NCBI GenBank assembly: GCA_026646655.1
Contig: JAPKHT010000191.1
Coordinates: 1-9,036, forward strand
Origin: JADLBR01 sp020847615
GTDB taxonomy: Bacteria; Verrucomicrobiota; Verrucomicrobiia; JADLBR01
Direction: 5' to 3'
Length of the DNA stretch: 9,036 bases
Under the pieces are notes generated by a model. That model saw only the letters and a list, made by a program, of their open reading frames with translations, did no database searches and was not told the DNA's origin. This document shows positions 1-6,829 of this stretch, one piece after another (within the stretch, counting starts at the first letter, position 1; every line of letters begins with the position of its first letter). The position numbers were made by a program, and so were the translations under genes.

Positions 1-137
1 ATCTGCTGCGCGGCGCCGAAGCCCGAACCCCGGACGCACTCTTCGCCGCGGTGGGCAACGCCCTCTCCCGAGTCACCGCCAAAGACGCGGCCCACTGGTT
101 TGCCCACTGCGGCTACAGTTTTATTTAAACCGCTCTA
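1..137 (+). mobile_element. Right end of an IS630-like insertion sequence
   Basis: The transposase stop codon is followed by AAACCGCTCTAG. IS630 elements insert at TA and usually carry their terminal inverted repeat right after, or overlapping, the end of the transposase gene, so the TA at 136-137 is a reasonable place for the right boundary. That boundary is inference: the left inverted repeat is not in the window, so the ends cannot be matched. If correct, the element abuts the last codon of the exporter gene on the opposite strand. Confidence 0.45.
3..128 (+). CDS. IS630-family transposase, C-terminal fragment (5' end outside window)
   Basis: Open from the window edge to a TAA at 126-128, giving 41 residues that end in AHWFAHCGYSFI. 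The pattern, a stretch like 'RTPDALFAAVGNALSRVT' followed by an aromatic 'xxYFxxxGY' tail, is the usual extreme C-terminus of IS630-family DDE transposases, which join and cut DNA at TA dinucleotides. The catalytic D, D and E residues would lie upstream, outside the window, so it cannot be told whether the element is intact. It is transcribed towards the 3' end of the lipid A exporter gene, with only 6 bases between the two stop codons. The assignment rests on a short tail, but the tail is characteristic. Confidence 0.72.
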   Translation: MLRGAEARTPDALFAAVGNALSRVTAKDAAHWFAHCGYSFI

Positions 138-141
138 GCGG
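119..141 (-). terminator. Possible weak Rho-independent terminator downstream of msbA
   Basis: Read on the minus strand, the end of the exporter gene gives CCGC-TAGA-GCGG, a perfect 4-base stem that includes the TAG stop codon in its loop, followed by TTTAAATAAAA. A GC stem followed by a T-rich run fits a simple terminator, but the stem is short. The T-rich part comes from the transposase tail, so the fit may be a chance product of the insertion junction. Confidence 0.3.
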
Positions 142-1892
142 GCTGCAGCGGCCAGTCGGCTTTCGGCGGCGGAGGGGATCAGTTGGGTGGCGACCAGGTC
201 TCGGTAGCGCGGGCAGCGGGACAATAGCTCGGCGTGCGACCCATCATCGACGACGGAGCCCTGGTGCATGAGGATGATCCTCGGGAGCCTGACGACGGTG
301 GCCAAGCGGTGCGCGATGATCAGGGTCGTTCTGCCGCGCATGGCGGTCTCCATCGCCGATCGCAGGCGTTCCTCCGACTGCGAGTCCAGCGCTGACGTGG
401 CCTCGTCCATGAGCAGAATGGGGGCGTCCCTGAGCAAGGCCCTTGCGATCGCGATGCGCTGGCGCTGGCCGCCGGAGAGATTCAGGCCGCGGGAGCCCAG
501 GGGGGTCTCGTACTGCTGCGGGAGCCCGAGGATGAAGTCGTGGGCCCCGGCGGCACGGCACGCCCGGCGGACGTCATCGTCGCCCGCGTCGGGGCGCCCA
601 TAGCGGACGTTCTGGAGAACGCTGTCGTCGAAGAGAACGATATCCTGGGGCACGAATGCGATGGCGGCCCGGACCGACTGGCGCGTGGCGCGGGTGGTGT
701 CGGTTCCATCGATAAGGATCGAGCCCTCCTGGGGGTCGTCGAAGCGGAGCAGCAGGTTAAAGAGGGTGCTCTTGCCGGCGCCGCTTTCGCCAACGATGCC
801 GACGTGTTCCTGGGGGCCAACATTCAGGACCAGGCCGCGCAGGGCGGCATCGCGTCCGGGATAGCTGTAGGTGACGTCGCGGAACTGGATCGCGCCCCGG
901 ACAGGGTGGCTGAGGGCGACCGCGCCGGGGGCGTCGCGCTCGGGCTCGAGGGCTTGAATGTCGTCGAGCCGGTCGAGCGCGCGAAGGAACTGTTGCCACC
1001 GAGCGGCATGCAGGGCGACCAGCCTGACCTGCGGCACGAGGATCAGGAGGTAGATCAGGAAGGCGATCAGCGTTTCGGGGCGCATCTCGCCCGCGGCGAT
1101 GAGGTGGGAGCCATAGAGGAGCACCGAGGCTATCGCGATGGCGGCGGAGCCGACCATGGCGGGATCCAGAAGGGCGACGGCGCTCAGGGCGTCTCTCTGG
1201 CGGGCGATCAGGTCATCCTGTCGCGCGTTGAAGCGACGGGTCTCGTGGGGCCTGGCGTCAAAGGCCTTGATGACCTCGATGGCGGTCAGGATCTCGTGGA
1301 TGTACGCCGTGAGCCGGGATCCCGCATCGAGGCGAGCCTTCTCGGTGTGGCGGATGCGGGCCTGGAGGTTGGTGTAGAGCAACCAGCCGAATGGGAAGGC
1401 CGCGAATGTGAGGCACGCGAGTTTCCAGCTCATGACGAATGTCATGGCGATGGCGCCGGCGGCCAGGATGGCGAGGCCGATGGCGGGTCCGACGGTGTTG
1501 CGTATGGACCATTGGACCTCGCCGGTGCCCACCAGGATGCGGTCCACGAGATCGCCCGCCGAGAGCCGGCGGTGGGTCTGGATGGGCAGATTGAGAAGGT
1601 GATCGACGTATCTGGAGCGCAGGCTGGCGGCGACCGAGATCGCCACGAGGAACATGAGGCGCATCGAGATGTAACCGGCGCCCGTGAGCAGGGCGAACGT
1701 GATCAGGAGCGCGGCAAATGCGCCGAGTGATTCGAGGGACTCCTGCCGATGGATGGCGCGCGCCAGGATGTCCTTCGCGATGAGGGGCAAGGCGAGCACG
1801 GCCAGCGATGTCACGTTCGCGCAGGCGATCGCGCCCGCCACCTTCCATCGGTGGGGCCAGAGCAGGAGGATGACGCGGCGCAGCCCGGTCAC
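135..1892 (-). CDS. msbA: MsbA-type lipid A / lipopolysaccharide ABC exporter
   Basis: A 585-residue half-transporter with fused membrane and ATPase domains, the usual MsbA length (about 580). It should act as a homodimer in the inner membrane, flipping lipid A-core from the cytoplasmic to the periplasmic leaflet. About six hydrophobic segments lie in residues 15-40, 56-85, 135-155, 157-176, 245-265 and 272-292. The ATPase domain has every motif: aromatic A-loop Y344, Walker A GESGAGKST at 368-376, Q-loop Q416, signature LSGGQ at 472-476, Walker B ILLMDE at 492-497, D-loop SALD and H-loop H528. The start is GTG at 1892, whose GTGA overlaps the TGA of lpxB, so the two are translationally coupled. 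The family covers many substrates; the lipid A role is inferred from lpxB upstream and waaA nearby. The alanine-rich C-terminus ends at the IS630 remnant and may have been altered by it. Confidence 0.88.
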   Translation of the reverse strand: MTGLRRVILLLWPHRWKVAGAIACANVTSLAVLALPLIAKDILARAIHRQESLESLGAFAALLITFALLTGAGYISMRLMFLVAISVAASLRSRYVDHLLNLPIQTHRRLSAGDLVDRILVGTGEVQWSIRNTVGPAIGLAILAAGAIAMTFVMSWKLACLTFAAFPFGWLLYTNLQARIRHTEKARLDAGSRLTAYIHEILTAIEVIKAFDARPHETRRFNARQDDLIARQRDALSAVALLDPAMVGSAAIAIASVLLYGSHLIAAGEMRPETLIAFLIYLLILVPQVRLVALHAARWQQFLRALDRLDDIQALEPERDAPGAVALSHPVRGAIQFRDVTYSYPGRDAALRGLVLNVGPQEHVGIVGESGAGKSTLFNLLLRFDDPQEGSILIDGTDTTRATRQSVRAAIAFVPQDIVLFDDSVLQNVRYGRPDAGDDDVRRACRAAGAHDFILGLPQQYETPLGSRGLNLSGGQRQRIAIARALLRDAPILLMDEATSALDSQSEERLRSAMETAMRGRTTLIIAHRLATVVRLPRIILMHQGSVVDDGSHAELLSRCPRYRDLVATQLIPSAAESRLAAAAR

Positions 1893-3121
1893 GATCCCGG
1901 TCCCGTGCGCGCGGACGCCGTCTCGCGCGCCTCCTTGACGACCGCGGCGGCGGCCCGCGCGATGGCACCGACCTCGCCGAGCAGGGGCCGGATGCGCCGC
2001 AGGGACCGGCGCATGGCGTCAGCCCGGCCATCGCTATCGAGCAGGGCGAGGGCCTCGGTCGCGAGCCTCTCTGGCCGGACATCGCCCTGGAGCAATTCGG
2101 GAACGACCCTTTCGCGCAGGAGGATATTGGGCATGGCGATGTGTTGGACGTGCGCCAGGCAGCGCCCGAGCCAATAGGTCACCGGGCTGACGCGATAGGC
2201 CACCACCATGGGGATGCCCAGCAGGGCGGCCTCGAGGGTGGCGGTGCCCGAGGCCATCAGCGCGACGGAGCAGCCCGATAGGTGGGCGTAGGCGTCGCGC
2301 TCGATGAGCCGAACACAATCCTCCATCCGGACGTCCGCGATGGCGGCCCGGAGTCTGTTCAAGAGGTGTGGTGCGGCCACTGGGAGGAAGACCTGCATGT
2401 CCGGGTGGGTGGCCCGAATGATCTTGGCGGCCTGGAGCATGGGCCGGGCGAGCCGCTCTATCTCCTGGATCCGGCTGCCGGGCATGAGCGCGATCGTCCT
2501 GTGGTCCGGCGGATGCCCGGGTTGGCCGCAGTTGTCCGGCGCGCGCACGACATCGATCAGGGGATGGCCGAACCACGCGACGCGTCCCCCGTGGTGGCGA
2601 TAGACTTCGGCCTCGTCGGGAAAGGCGGCGATGACGAGGCGCGCGAGCTTGGCCACCGAACTGGCGCGCCACTTGCCCCAAAGCCAGACCTGCGGGGCGA
2701 AATAGAAGATGACGGGGATTCCCTGCCGGTTCAGGCGGCGGGCGAGCATGAGGTTAAAGCCCTCGTTGTCGACGAGGACGGCGGCGTCGGGTTTCTCCGA
2801 GCCGATCAGGCCCTTGATCTGGCCCAAGGCCCGGTAGAGGGGTCTGGCGAACCTGGCCGATTCCTGAAGGCCCACGCAGCCGAGGTGGGATGTGGGTATG
2901 CGGACATCGACGCCGGCCTCGGCCATGCGCGGGCCACCGGCGCCGAACAGCCTGACATGGGGGGCCTGGGCCAGGATCGCGCGCGCAAGGTGCGCCGCCT
3001 GGACGTCTCCGGAGACCTCGCCGGCCGCGAGCAAGATGCGCGGTTCAGAAGCCCCTGGAGGTTTCTGGGCGCGAGACAATGCAACAGCTTCCCGCAGCAG
3101 CGGTTCCGAGGTGTGTGGCAT
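1889..3121 (-). CDS. lpxB: Lipid-A-disaccharide synthase (GT19)
   Basis: Condenses UDP-2,3-diacylglucosamine with lipid X to form the beta-1,6 lipid A disaccharide, at the cytoplasmic face of the inner membrane. Family hallmarks appear in order across 410 residues: ILLAAGEVSGD (29-39, usually AGExSGD), FGAGGPRM (59-66), FAPQVWLWGKWRA (141-153), a WFGHPLID motif at 183-190, MPGSRIQEIERL (213-224), ASGTATLEAALLGIPMVVAYR (from 290) and the MPNILL segment (330-335). The usual 'D-x-P-D/E-FN' motif reads VDNEGFN at 117-123, a variant. ATG at 3121 gives about 20 more residues before AGEVSGD than usual; an in-frame TTG at codon 15 would shorten this, and neither start has a strong ribosome binding site. 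It leads the lpxB-msbA pair and is divergent from waaA. Confidence 0.95.
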   Translation of the reverse strand: MPHTSEPLLREAVALSRAQKPPGASEPRILLAAGEVSGDVQAAHLARAILAQAPHVRLFGAGGPRMAEAGVDVRIPTSHLGCVGLQESARFARPLYRALGQIKGLIGSEKPDAAVLVDNEGFNLMLARRLNRQGIPVIFYFAPQVWLWGKWRASSVAKLARLVIAAFPDEAEVYRHHGGRVAWFGHPLIDVVRAPDNCGQPGHPPDHRTIALMPGSRIQEIERLARPMLQAAKIIRATHPDMQVFLPVAAPHLLNRLRAAIADVRMEDCVRLIERDAYAHLSGCSVALMASGTATLEAALLGIPMVVAYRVSPVTYWLGRCLAHVQHIAMPNILLRERVVPELLQGDVRPERLATEALALLDSDGRADAMRRSLRRIRPLLGEVGAIARAAAAVVKEARETASARTGPGS

Positions 3122-3145
3122 TCGAGACGCGACCCTTTGATTTAC

Positions 3146-3174
3146 AGTATCCCACGATGTGCGATTTCAGTCGA
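3146..3174 (-). promoter_or_regulatory. Candidate sigma-70-like promoter for lpxB-msbA
   Basis: On the minus strand, TCGACT (3174-3169) and GATACT (3151-3146) are separated by exactly 17 bases, each matching 4 of 6 positions of the TTGACA and TATAAT consensus. The -10 element lies 24 bases before the lpxB ATG. The stretch 3137-3205 is clearly more AT-rich than its surroundings, as expected of a divergent promoter region. I found no convincing matching promoter for waaA on the plus strand; a TTTACA at 3141-3146 is -35-like but has no good -10 partner. The call is by pattern only. Confidence 0.3.
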
Positions 3175-3240
3175 GTTCTTTCCCGGCCACACTTTTTTGT
3201 TTATGGCGGGGTCGTTTCGGGCAATGAGGGTTTTGGGCCA

Positions 3241-4518
3241 TTGAACTTGATATATCAGTTGGGTGTCGCCGTGGTCACGTGGTTCGGCCTGGTGCCCTGG
3301 CAACTGCTGGAGATCGTCCGCGGGAGGGCGACCTGGGGCGATTTGTCGGAGCGCATGGGTTGGTCGACGGTCCCTGGGCCGCGCCGCGGAGGACGCGCCG
3401 TGATCCACGCGGTTTCGGCCGGCGAGATGGCGGCGGTGGAGCCGGTCATCGCCGAGTTGGCGCGACGGGAGCCCGGGTTGGGGGTGGTCCTCACGACCTG
3501 CTGTGCCGATGGGCGCGCCGTGGCGGAACGGATCCGGGAGCGGTGCCCCGCCGTGGAGAGCGTCATGTGGCTTCCCTGGGATCGCATCGGTCCCTTGCGG
3601 AGATGGCTCGCCGGCCTGGGGCCGAGTCTCGTGGTGGTGGTCGAGACCGAGATTTGGCCCGGCCTTTTCTTTGCGTGCCGTCGTCTCGGGTTGCCGCTCT
3701 GCGTCGTCAACGGGAGGATCTATCAGCGGGACGTGTGGCGGTATCGCATGGCCCGTCCGTTCTTCAGGAGGGCCTTGGGTTGCGTGTCGTGGATCGGGGC
3801 CCAGTCTTCGGCGGAGGCGGCGCGGTTCGCGGCGATCGGGGCGGAACCGGCACACATCGAGGTGGTGGGCAACCCCAAGTACGCATTCGTGCCGCCTGGC
3901 GCCTCCGGCGATGATCGCCTCGGGAGGCTGGCGAATGCCGGCCCGCTGGTGGTGGCGGGCAGCACGCACGAACCCGAGGAGGCACTCGTCCTTGCCGCAT
4001 TTCGCAATCTGCGCTGTGACATCCCGGAGTTGAGGCTGGTGCTGGCGCCCAGAAAGGTCGACAGGTGGGGCGGCGTGGCGGCGCTCGTCGAGCGCGCCGG
4101 TTTTCGGGCGGCGGCATGGTCGACGTGGGGAGCCGACGGGGGTCCATGGGATGTCTTGATCCTGGATCGCCTGGGCTGGCTGGCGGAGATTTACGGGCGG
4201 GCGCGTATGGCCGTGGTGGGGGGCTCATTCATCGAGCATGGGGGACACAATCCGATCGAGGCGGCGGCACAAGGGATTCCGGTCATCATGGGCCCGAGCG
4301 CGCGCCATTTCGAGGAAATCGTGGGTGATCTGGAGGCGGCGGGTGGCCTTATCCGGGTGGGGGACGCGGCCGGGCTCGCGGCGGCGATGCGACATTTGAT
4401 CGAGGATCCGGCCCGTGCCGAGATGATCGGGTCGGCGGGCAAGGGTTGCGTCGCGGCCCGGCAGGGGATCGCGGGGCGATACGCGTCGGCGCTTCTCGCG
4501 CGCCGCATCATGCCTTGA
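3241..4518 (+). CDS. waaA: 3-deoxy-D-manno-octulosonic acid (Kdo) transferase
   Basis: Transfers Kdo from CMP-Kdo to lipid IVA at the inner membrane (GT30). Numbering from TTG at 3241 gives 425 residues, the length of the E. coli enzyme, starting with the expected N-terminal membrane anchor (residues 1-22). Markers: HAVSAGEM at 56-63, with E62 in the place of the catalytic base; VVVVETEIWPGL (131-142); VVNGRI (155-160); a PKYAF segment (212-216); GSTHEPEE (240-247); LVLAPRK (266-272); and GGSFIEHGGHNPIEAAAQG (327-345). The frame stays open upstream to 3079 inside lpxB, and an ATG at 3157 would add 28 residues unlike the family. TTG is preferred because GAGGG at 3226-3230 sits 10 bases before it. 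The gene ends 11 bases inside the convergent permease gene. It is unclear from sequence whether it adds one or two Kdo residues. Confidence 0.93.
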   Translation: MNLIYQLGVAVVTWFGLVPWQLLEIVRGRATWGDLSERMGWSTVPGPRRGGRAVIHAVSAGEMAAVEPVIAELARREPGLGVVLTTCCADGRAVAERIRERCPAVESVMWLPWDRIGPLRRWLAGLGPSLVVVVETEIWPGLFFACRRLGLPLCVVNGRIYQRDVWRYRMARPFFRRALGCVSWIGAQSSAEAARFAAIGAEPAHIEVVGNPKYAFVPPGASGDDRLGRLANAGPLVVAGSTHEPEEALVLAAFRNLRCDIPELRLVLAPRKVDRWGGVAALVERAGFRAAAWSTWGADGGPWDVLILDRLGWLAEIYGRARMAVVGGSFIEHGGHNPIEAAAQGIPVIMGPSARHFEEIVGDLEAAGGLIRVGDAAGLAAAMRHLIEDPARAEMIGSAGKGCVAARQGIAGRYASALLARRIMP

Positions 4519-5350
4519 AGTCGCGCGTGCAGAACTGTGTGGCGCCGATGACCCAGCACGTGAGGGTCGCGCCGGCGAGCAGGATGAGCGATTGCGCGAT
4601 CTCGGGCCACAGCAGCGTGCTCCGGAAGGCCCGGATCCAGCAGCCGAGATGATAGCCCAGGAAATAGTGGTCCAGGGGCTGAAAGAAAGGGATGTTCCGG
4701 AGCGCCAGGTCGACGGACAGCACGGTGACGGTGACGACCGTCGCCGCGGCGGGCCGGATTTTGAAACACGACAGCATTAGCGCGATCGCGGAGACCAGCT
4801 GGTAGGAGACGCACATCAGCGCCACGGAGAGCGCGTACCGCCATAGCCCCTCGGATGGGCCGAAGACGGCGAAGACTCGCTGAGTCGGGCCAAAGACCAT
4901 GAGGTTGCCCACGCCCCGCATGTAAAGGCAGGCCGCGAGGAGCGTCGTGCCACCGATGAAAGCGCCCAGCGCGAGGGTGTACGTCGCGCAGGCGATCACC
5001 TTGGCGGCGAGCAGGCCCAGGCGAGCCACGGGCCGGCTCAGCACCATGCGCATCGTCCCGTCCTCGACCTCTTTGGCCACCATGTCGCCGGCGACCAGCG
5101 CGAGGTAGAGCCCGAAGAGCATGGTCACGGTGAAGAAGTTGATGAAGGTGGCGAGGGTCAGGCCGGTGTAGCAGTCAGATATCTGGAGGCCGTTGTTGGC
5201 GAGCAGGGTGCCGAAGGCGGCGAGGACGACATCCATGTTCAAGAGCGCGAGGATGATGGCCTCCACCGCGAGGAAGACACCGAAACCGATGTAGGTGCGT
5301 CTCCGTGCGAACAGTTTCAGGAGTTCGTTGCGGGCATGTTTGGCGAACAT
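4508..5350 (-). CDS. ABC-2 type transporter permease
   Basis: A 280-residue integral membrane protein with about six hydrophobic segments (roughly 20-37, 62-88, 112-142, 170-195, 200-216 and 250-272). After the second segment comes GDMVAKEVEDGTMRMVLSRP (89-108), the cytoplasmic coupling motif typical of ABC-2 permeases of the NatB/NosY type. It should pair with the ATPase encoded immediately upstream. ATG at 5350 is chosen because GAGGTGA ends 5 bases before it; the alternative GTG at 5359 lies within that binding site and would add only three residues. The substrate cannot be read from the sequence. It is the last gene of the four-gene operon, and its final 11 bases overlap the end of waaA on the other strand. 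Confidence 0.87.
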   Translation of the reverse strand: MFAKHARNELLKLFARRRTYIGFGVFLAVEAIILALLNMDVVLAAFGTLLANNGLQISDCYTGLTLATFINFFTVTMLFGLYLALVAGDMVAKEVEDGTMRMVLSRPVARLGLLAAKVIACATYTLALGAFIGGTTLLAACLYMRGVGNLMVFGPTQRVFAVFGPSEGLWRYALSVALMCVSYQLVSAIALMLSCFKIRPAAATVVTVTVLSVDLALRNIPFFQPLDHYFLGYHLGCWIRAFRSTLLWPEIAQSLILLAGATLTCWVIGATQFCTRDFKA

Positions 5351-5355
5351 GGTTC

Positions 5356-5362
5356 TCACCTC
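5356..5362 (-). promoter_or_regulatory. Strong ribosome binding site deciding the permease start
   Basis: On the minus strand GAGGTGA is followed by GAACC and then ATG at 5350-5348. It overlaps the TGA stop of the ATPase gene (5363-5361), so ribosomes finishing the ATPase sit directly on the permease start site, which would keep the two subunits in ratio. Confidence 0.7.
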
Positions 5363-6269
5363 ATCGGCCTTCGTGGGACGGCCCCTGGCGGATCATGTCG
5401 AGGTAGAATGCCTCGAGGTCGGTATCGGCGGGACCGATGTGCTCGATCTCGAAGCCGCGCTCGATGAGCCACCGGGCGACCGTGTGCACGGTTTGCCCGG
5501 GGGCAAGGCGACCCCGTCCGCCGACTCCAAAATCCAGCGCGATGCCGGCGCTGGCCAGGGCGGACTCCGCCTCGGACTGGCGATCCGCGCGAAAGCTGAA
5601 CGCCGAGGCGGCCGGGCCGACCCCATGCCATCGGCCCGCAAAGAGCAGCCTGCCGGAGCGCAGCACCGCGACGTGCGAACACAGCTGCTGGACCTCGGCG
5701 AGGAGGTGCGATGAGAAAAAGATCGTCAGCCCCCACTGGCGATTGAGCCTGAGCAGGAGGTTTCGGGTCTCGTGCATGCCCTCGGGGTCCAGGCCCTCGG
5801 TGGGTTCGTCGAGTATGAGGAGGTCGGGCCGCGGGAGCAGCGCCTGGGCGAGCGCGAGGCGCTGGCGCATTCCATGGGAATAGGTGCCGACGCGATCGCC
5901 GATTCGGGACTCCAGGCCGACGAGGCGCACGACATCGCGCAGCTCGGTCTCATCGACGGGGCCGCTGTATTCGCACAGGATGCGGATATTGGTCTCGCCG
6001 CTCAGGTAGTCGTAGAAGGATGAGGCCTCGAAGATGGCCCCGACCCTGGCGAGCGCGGCGCCGCGGTGTCTCACGACATCGTGGCCCCCCACGAGGACCC
6101 TGCCTCGATCGGGAAAGACCTGGCCCAGAAGCGCGCCGATCAGGGTGCTCTTTCCGGCGCCGTTGTGGCCGAGGAGACCGAAGATGACTCCGCGGGGGAC
6201 CTCGAAGCTGACGTTGTCGACCGCGATCCGGCGACCGAACCTTTTCGTGATGCCCTGGAGCGAGATCAT
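5361..6269 (-). CDS. ABC-2 type transporter ATP-binding protein
   Basis: A 302-residue stand-alone ATPase of the CcmA/NatA/BcrA-like class, the energy subunit for the neighbouring permease. Motifs: Walker A GHNGAGKST at 34-42, signature region YSHGMRQRLALAQALL at 130-145 (SHGMRQ in place of SGGQ, usual in this class), Walker B LLILDEP at 150-156 and H-loop H188. The Q-loop position is in AIFEASSFYDYLSG, where E81 stands for the usual glutamine, as seen in BcrA-type ATPases. After about residue 215 comes the extra C-terminal domain common to the class. The frame is open upstream to 6464, but those 65 residues are non-coding-like and lie within the pseudopilin gene. ATG at 6269 starts just before the MISLQGITKRFG family beginning and overlaps the preceding stop as ATGA. 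Confidence 0.9.
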   Translation of the reverse strand: MISLQGITKRFGRRIAVDNVSFEVPRGVIFGLLGHNGAGKSTLIGALLGQVFPDRGRVLVGGHDVVRHRGAALARVGAIFEASSFYDYLSGETNIRILCEYSGPVDETELRDVVRLVGLESRIGDRVGTYSHGMRQRLALAQALLPRPDLLILDEPTEGLDPEGMHETRNLLLRLNRQWGLTIFFSSHLLAEVQQLCSHVAVLRSGRLLFAGRWHGVGPAASAFSFRADRQSEAESALASAGIALDFGVGGRGRLAPGQTVHTVARWLIERGFEIEHIGPADTDLEAFYLDMIRQGPSHEGR

Positions 6270-6829
6270 CTGCGGGAGGTTGGCTTCGTGGTGAAGGTGA
6301 GCTCTTTTCCGACGCGGCCGTCGACGAAGAGCACGTTGACCTTGTTGATCTGGTCCGCGTGGAATCCCTCTTTGTCCGAGACGAGGGGGATCTGGGCCTT
6401 GTTCCCGCCGCCCATGACCGAGAAGATGCTGGCGAGCGGTTGGTCGTTGACCGTCTGGTTCCAAAAGTAGCTTGTGCCCGACTCCTCGAAGAGGCGCCTA
6501 TGGTCGGCGGGGCAGCGCAGCACGGGGTGGGACTCGGCGGGATCGTCCATGGGGAAGATCACGTTGTCCAGGGTCTGGGCGTCCGGGTCTTTAGACATCA
6601 CGTTCACCAGGGCCGGCATGCGGAGGTCGTGGTCCTGGGCGTAGAGGTTCACGGCCATGCCAATCTGCCTGAGGTTGTTGATGCACCTGAGCGATAGCGC
6701 GCGGCGCGAGAGGTGGTTGGCGACTGGGGTCGCGAGGGCGGCGAGGGCCGCGATGCAGGCGAGGACCAGCAGCATTTCCAGGAGCGTGAAACCCGCGGCT
6801 TGCGGGCGGGCGGTGCCGCGCGGGCTCAT
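6266..6829 (-). CDS. Pseudopilin-like protein with prepilin N-terminal methylation motif
   Basis: A 187-residue protein. Residues 1-13 form a short basic leader ending in glycine, then FTLLE at 14-18 (cleavage after G13, with the conserved E18 at position +5) and a hydrophobic helix to about residue 37, the layout recognised by prepilin peptidase. There follow CINNLRQIGMAVNLYAQDH (49-67), LRCPADHRR (104-112), YFWNQ (121-125) and NVLFVDGRV (165-173). This matches the many small prepilin-type proteins with an 'H-X9-DG' C-terminus found in Verrucomicrobia, Lentisphaerae and Planctomycetes, but here twelve residues lie between H157 and D170-G171. Such proteins are assumed to be secreted or to form pseudopili; no pilus or secretion genes lie in the window. 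It overlaps both its neighbours as ATGA, which ties it to the transporter. Confidence 0.85.
   Translation of the reverse strand: MSPRGTARPQAAGFTLLEMLLVLACIAALAALATPVANHLSRRALSLRCINNLRQIGMAVNLYAQDHDLRMPALVNVMSKDPDAQTLDNVIFPMDDPAESHPVLRCPADHRRLFEESGTSYFWNQTVNDQPLASIFSVMGGGNKAQIPLVSDKEGFHADQINKVNVLFVDGRVGKELTFTTKPTSRR

Noticed and set aside
540..1730. Long plus-strand open frame (396 codons) antisense to msbA
   Set aside because: The translation is rich in Gly, Asp and Ala with no domain, the opposite strand is a clear ABC exporter, and long antisense frames are expected in GC-rich genes with biased third positions.
2282..3244. Plus-strand open frame of 320 codons antisense to lpxB
   Set aside because: Composition is typical of a shadow frame, no motif is recognisable, and lpxB is certain on the other strand.
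4497..4527. Inverted repeat CGCGCG with a 19-base loop at the waaA-permease junction, as a bidirectional terminator
   Set aside because: CGCGCG is self-complementary and common in GC-rich DNA, the loop is long, and no T run follows on either strand.
6270..6464. N-terminal extension of the ATPase reading frame (65 residues)
   Set aside because: The residues are Arg, Gln and Pro rich, lie wholly within the pseudopilin gene in another frame, and precede a perfect family start at ATG 6269.
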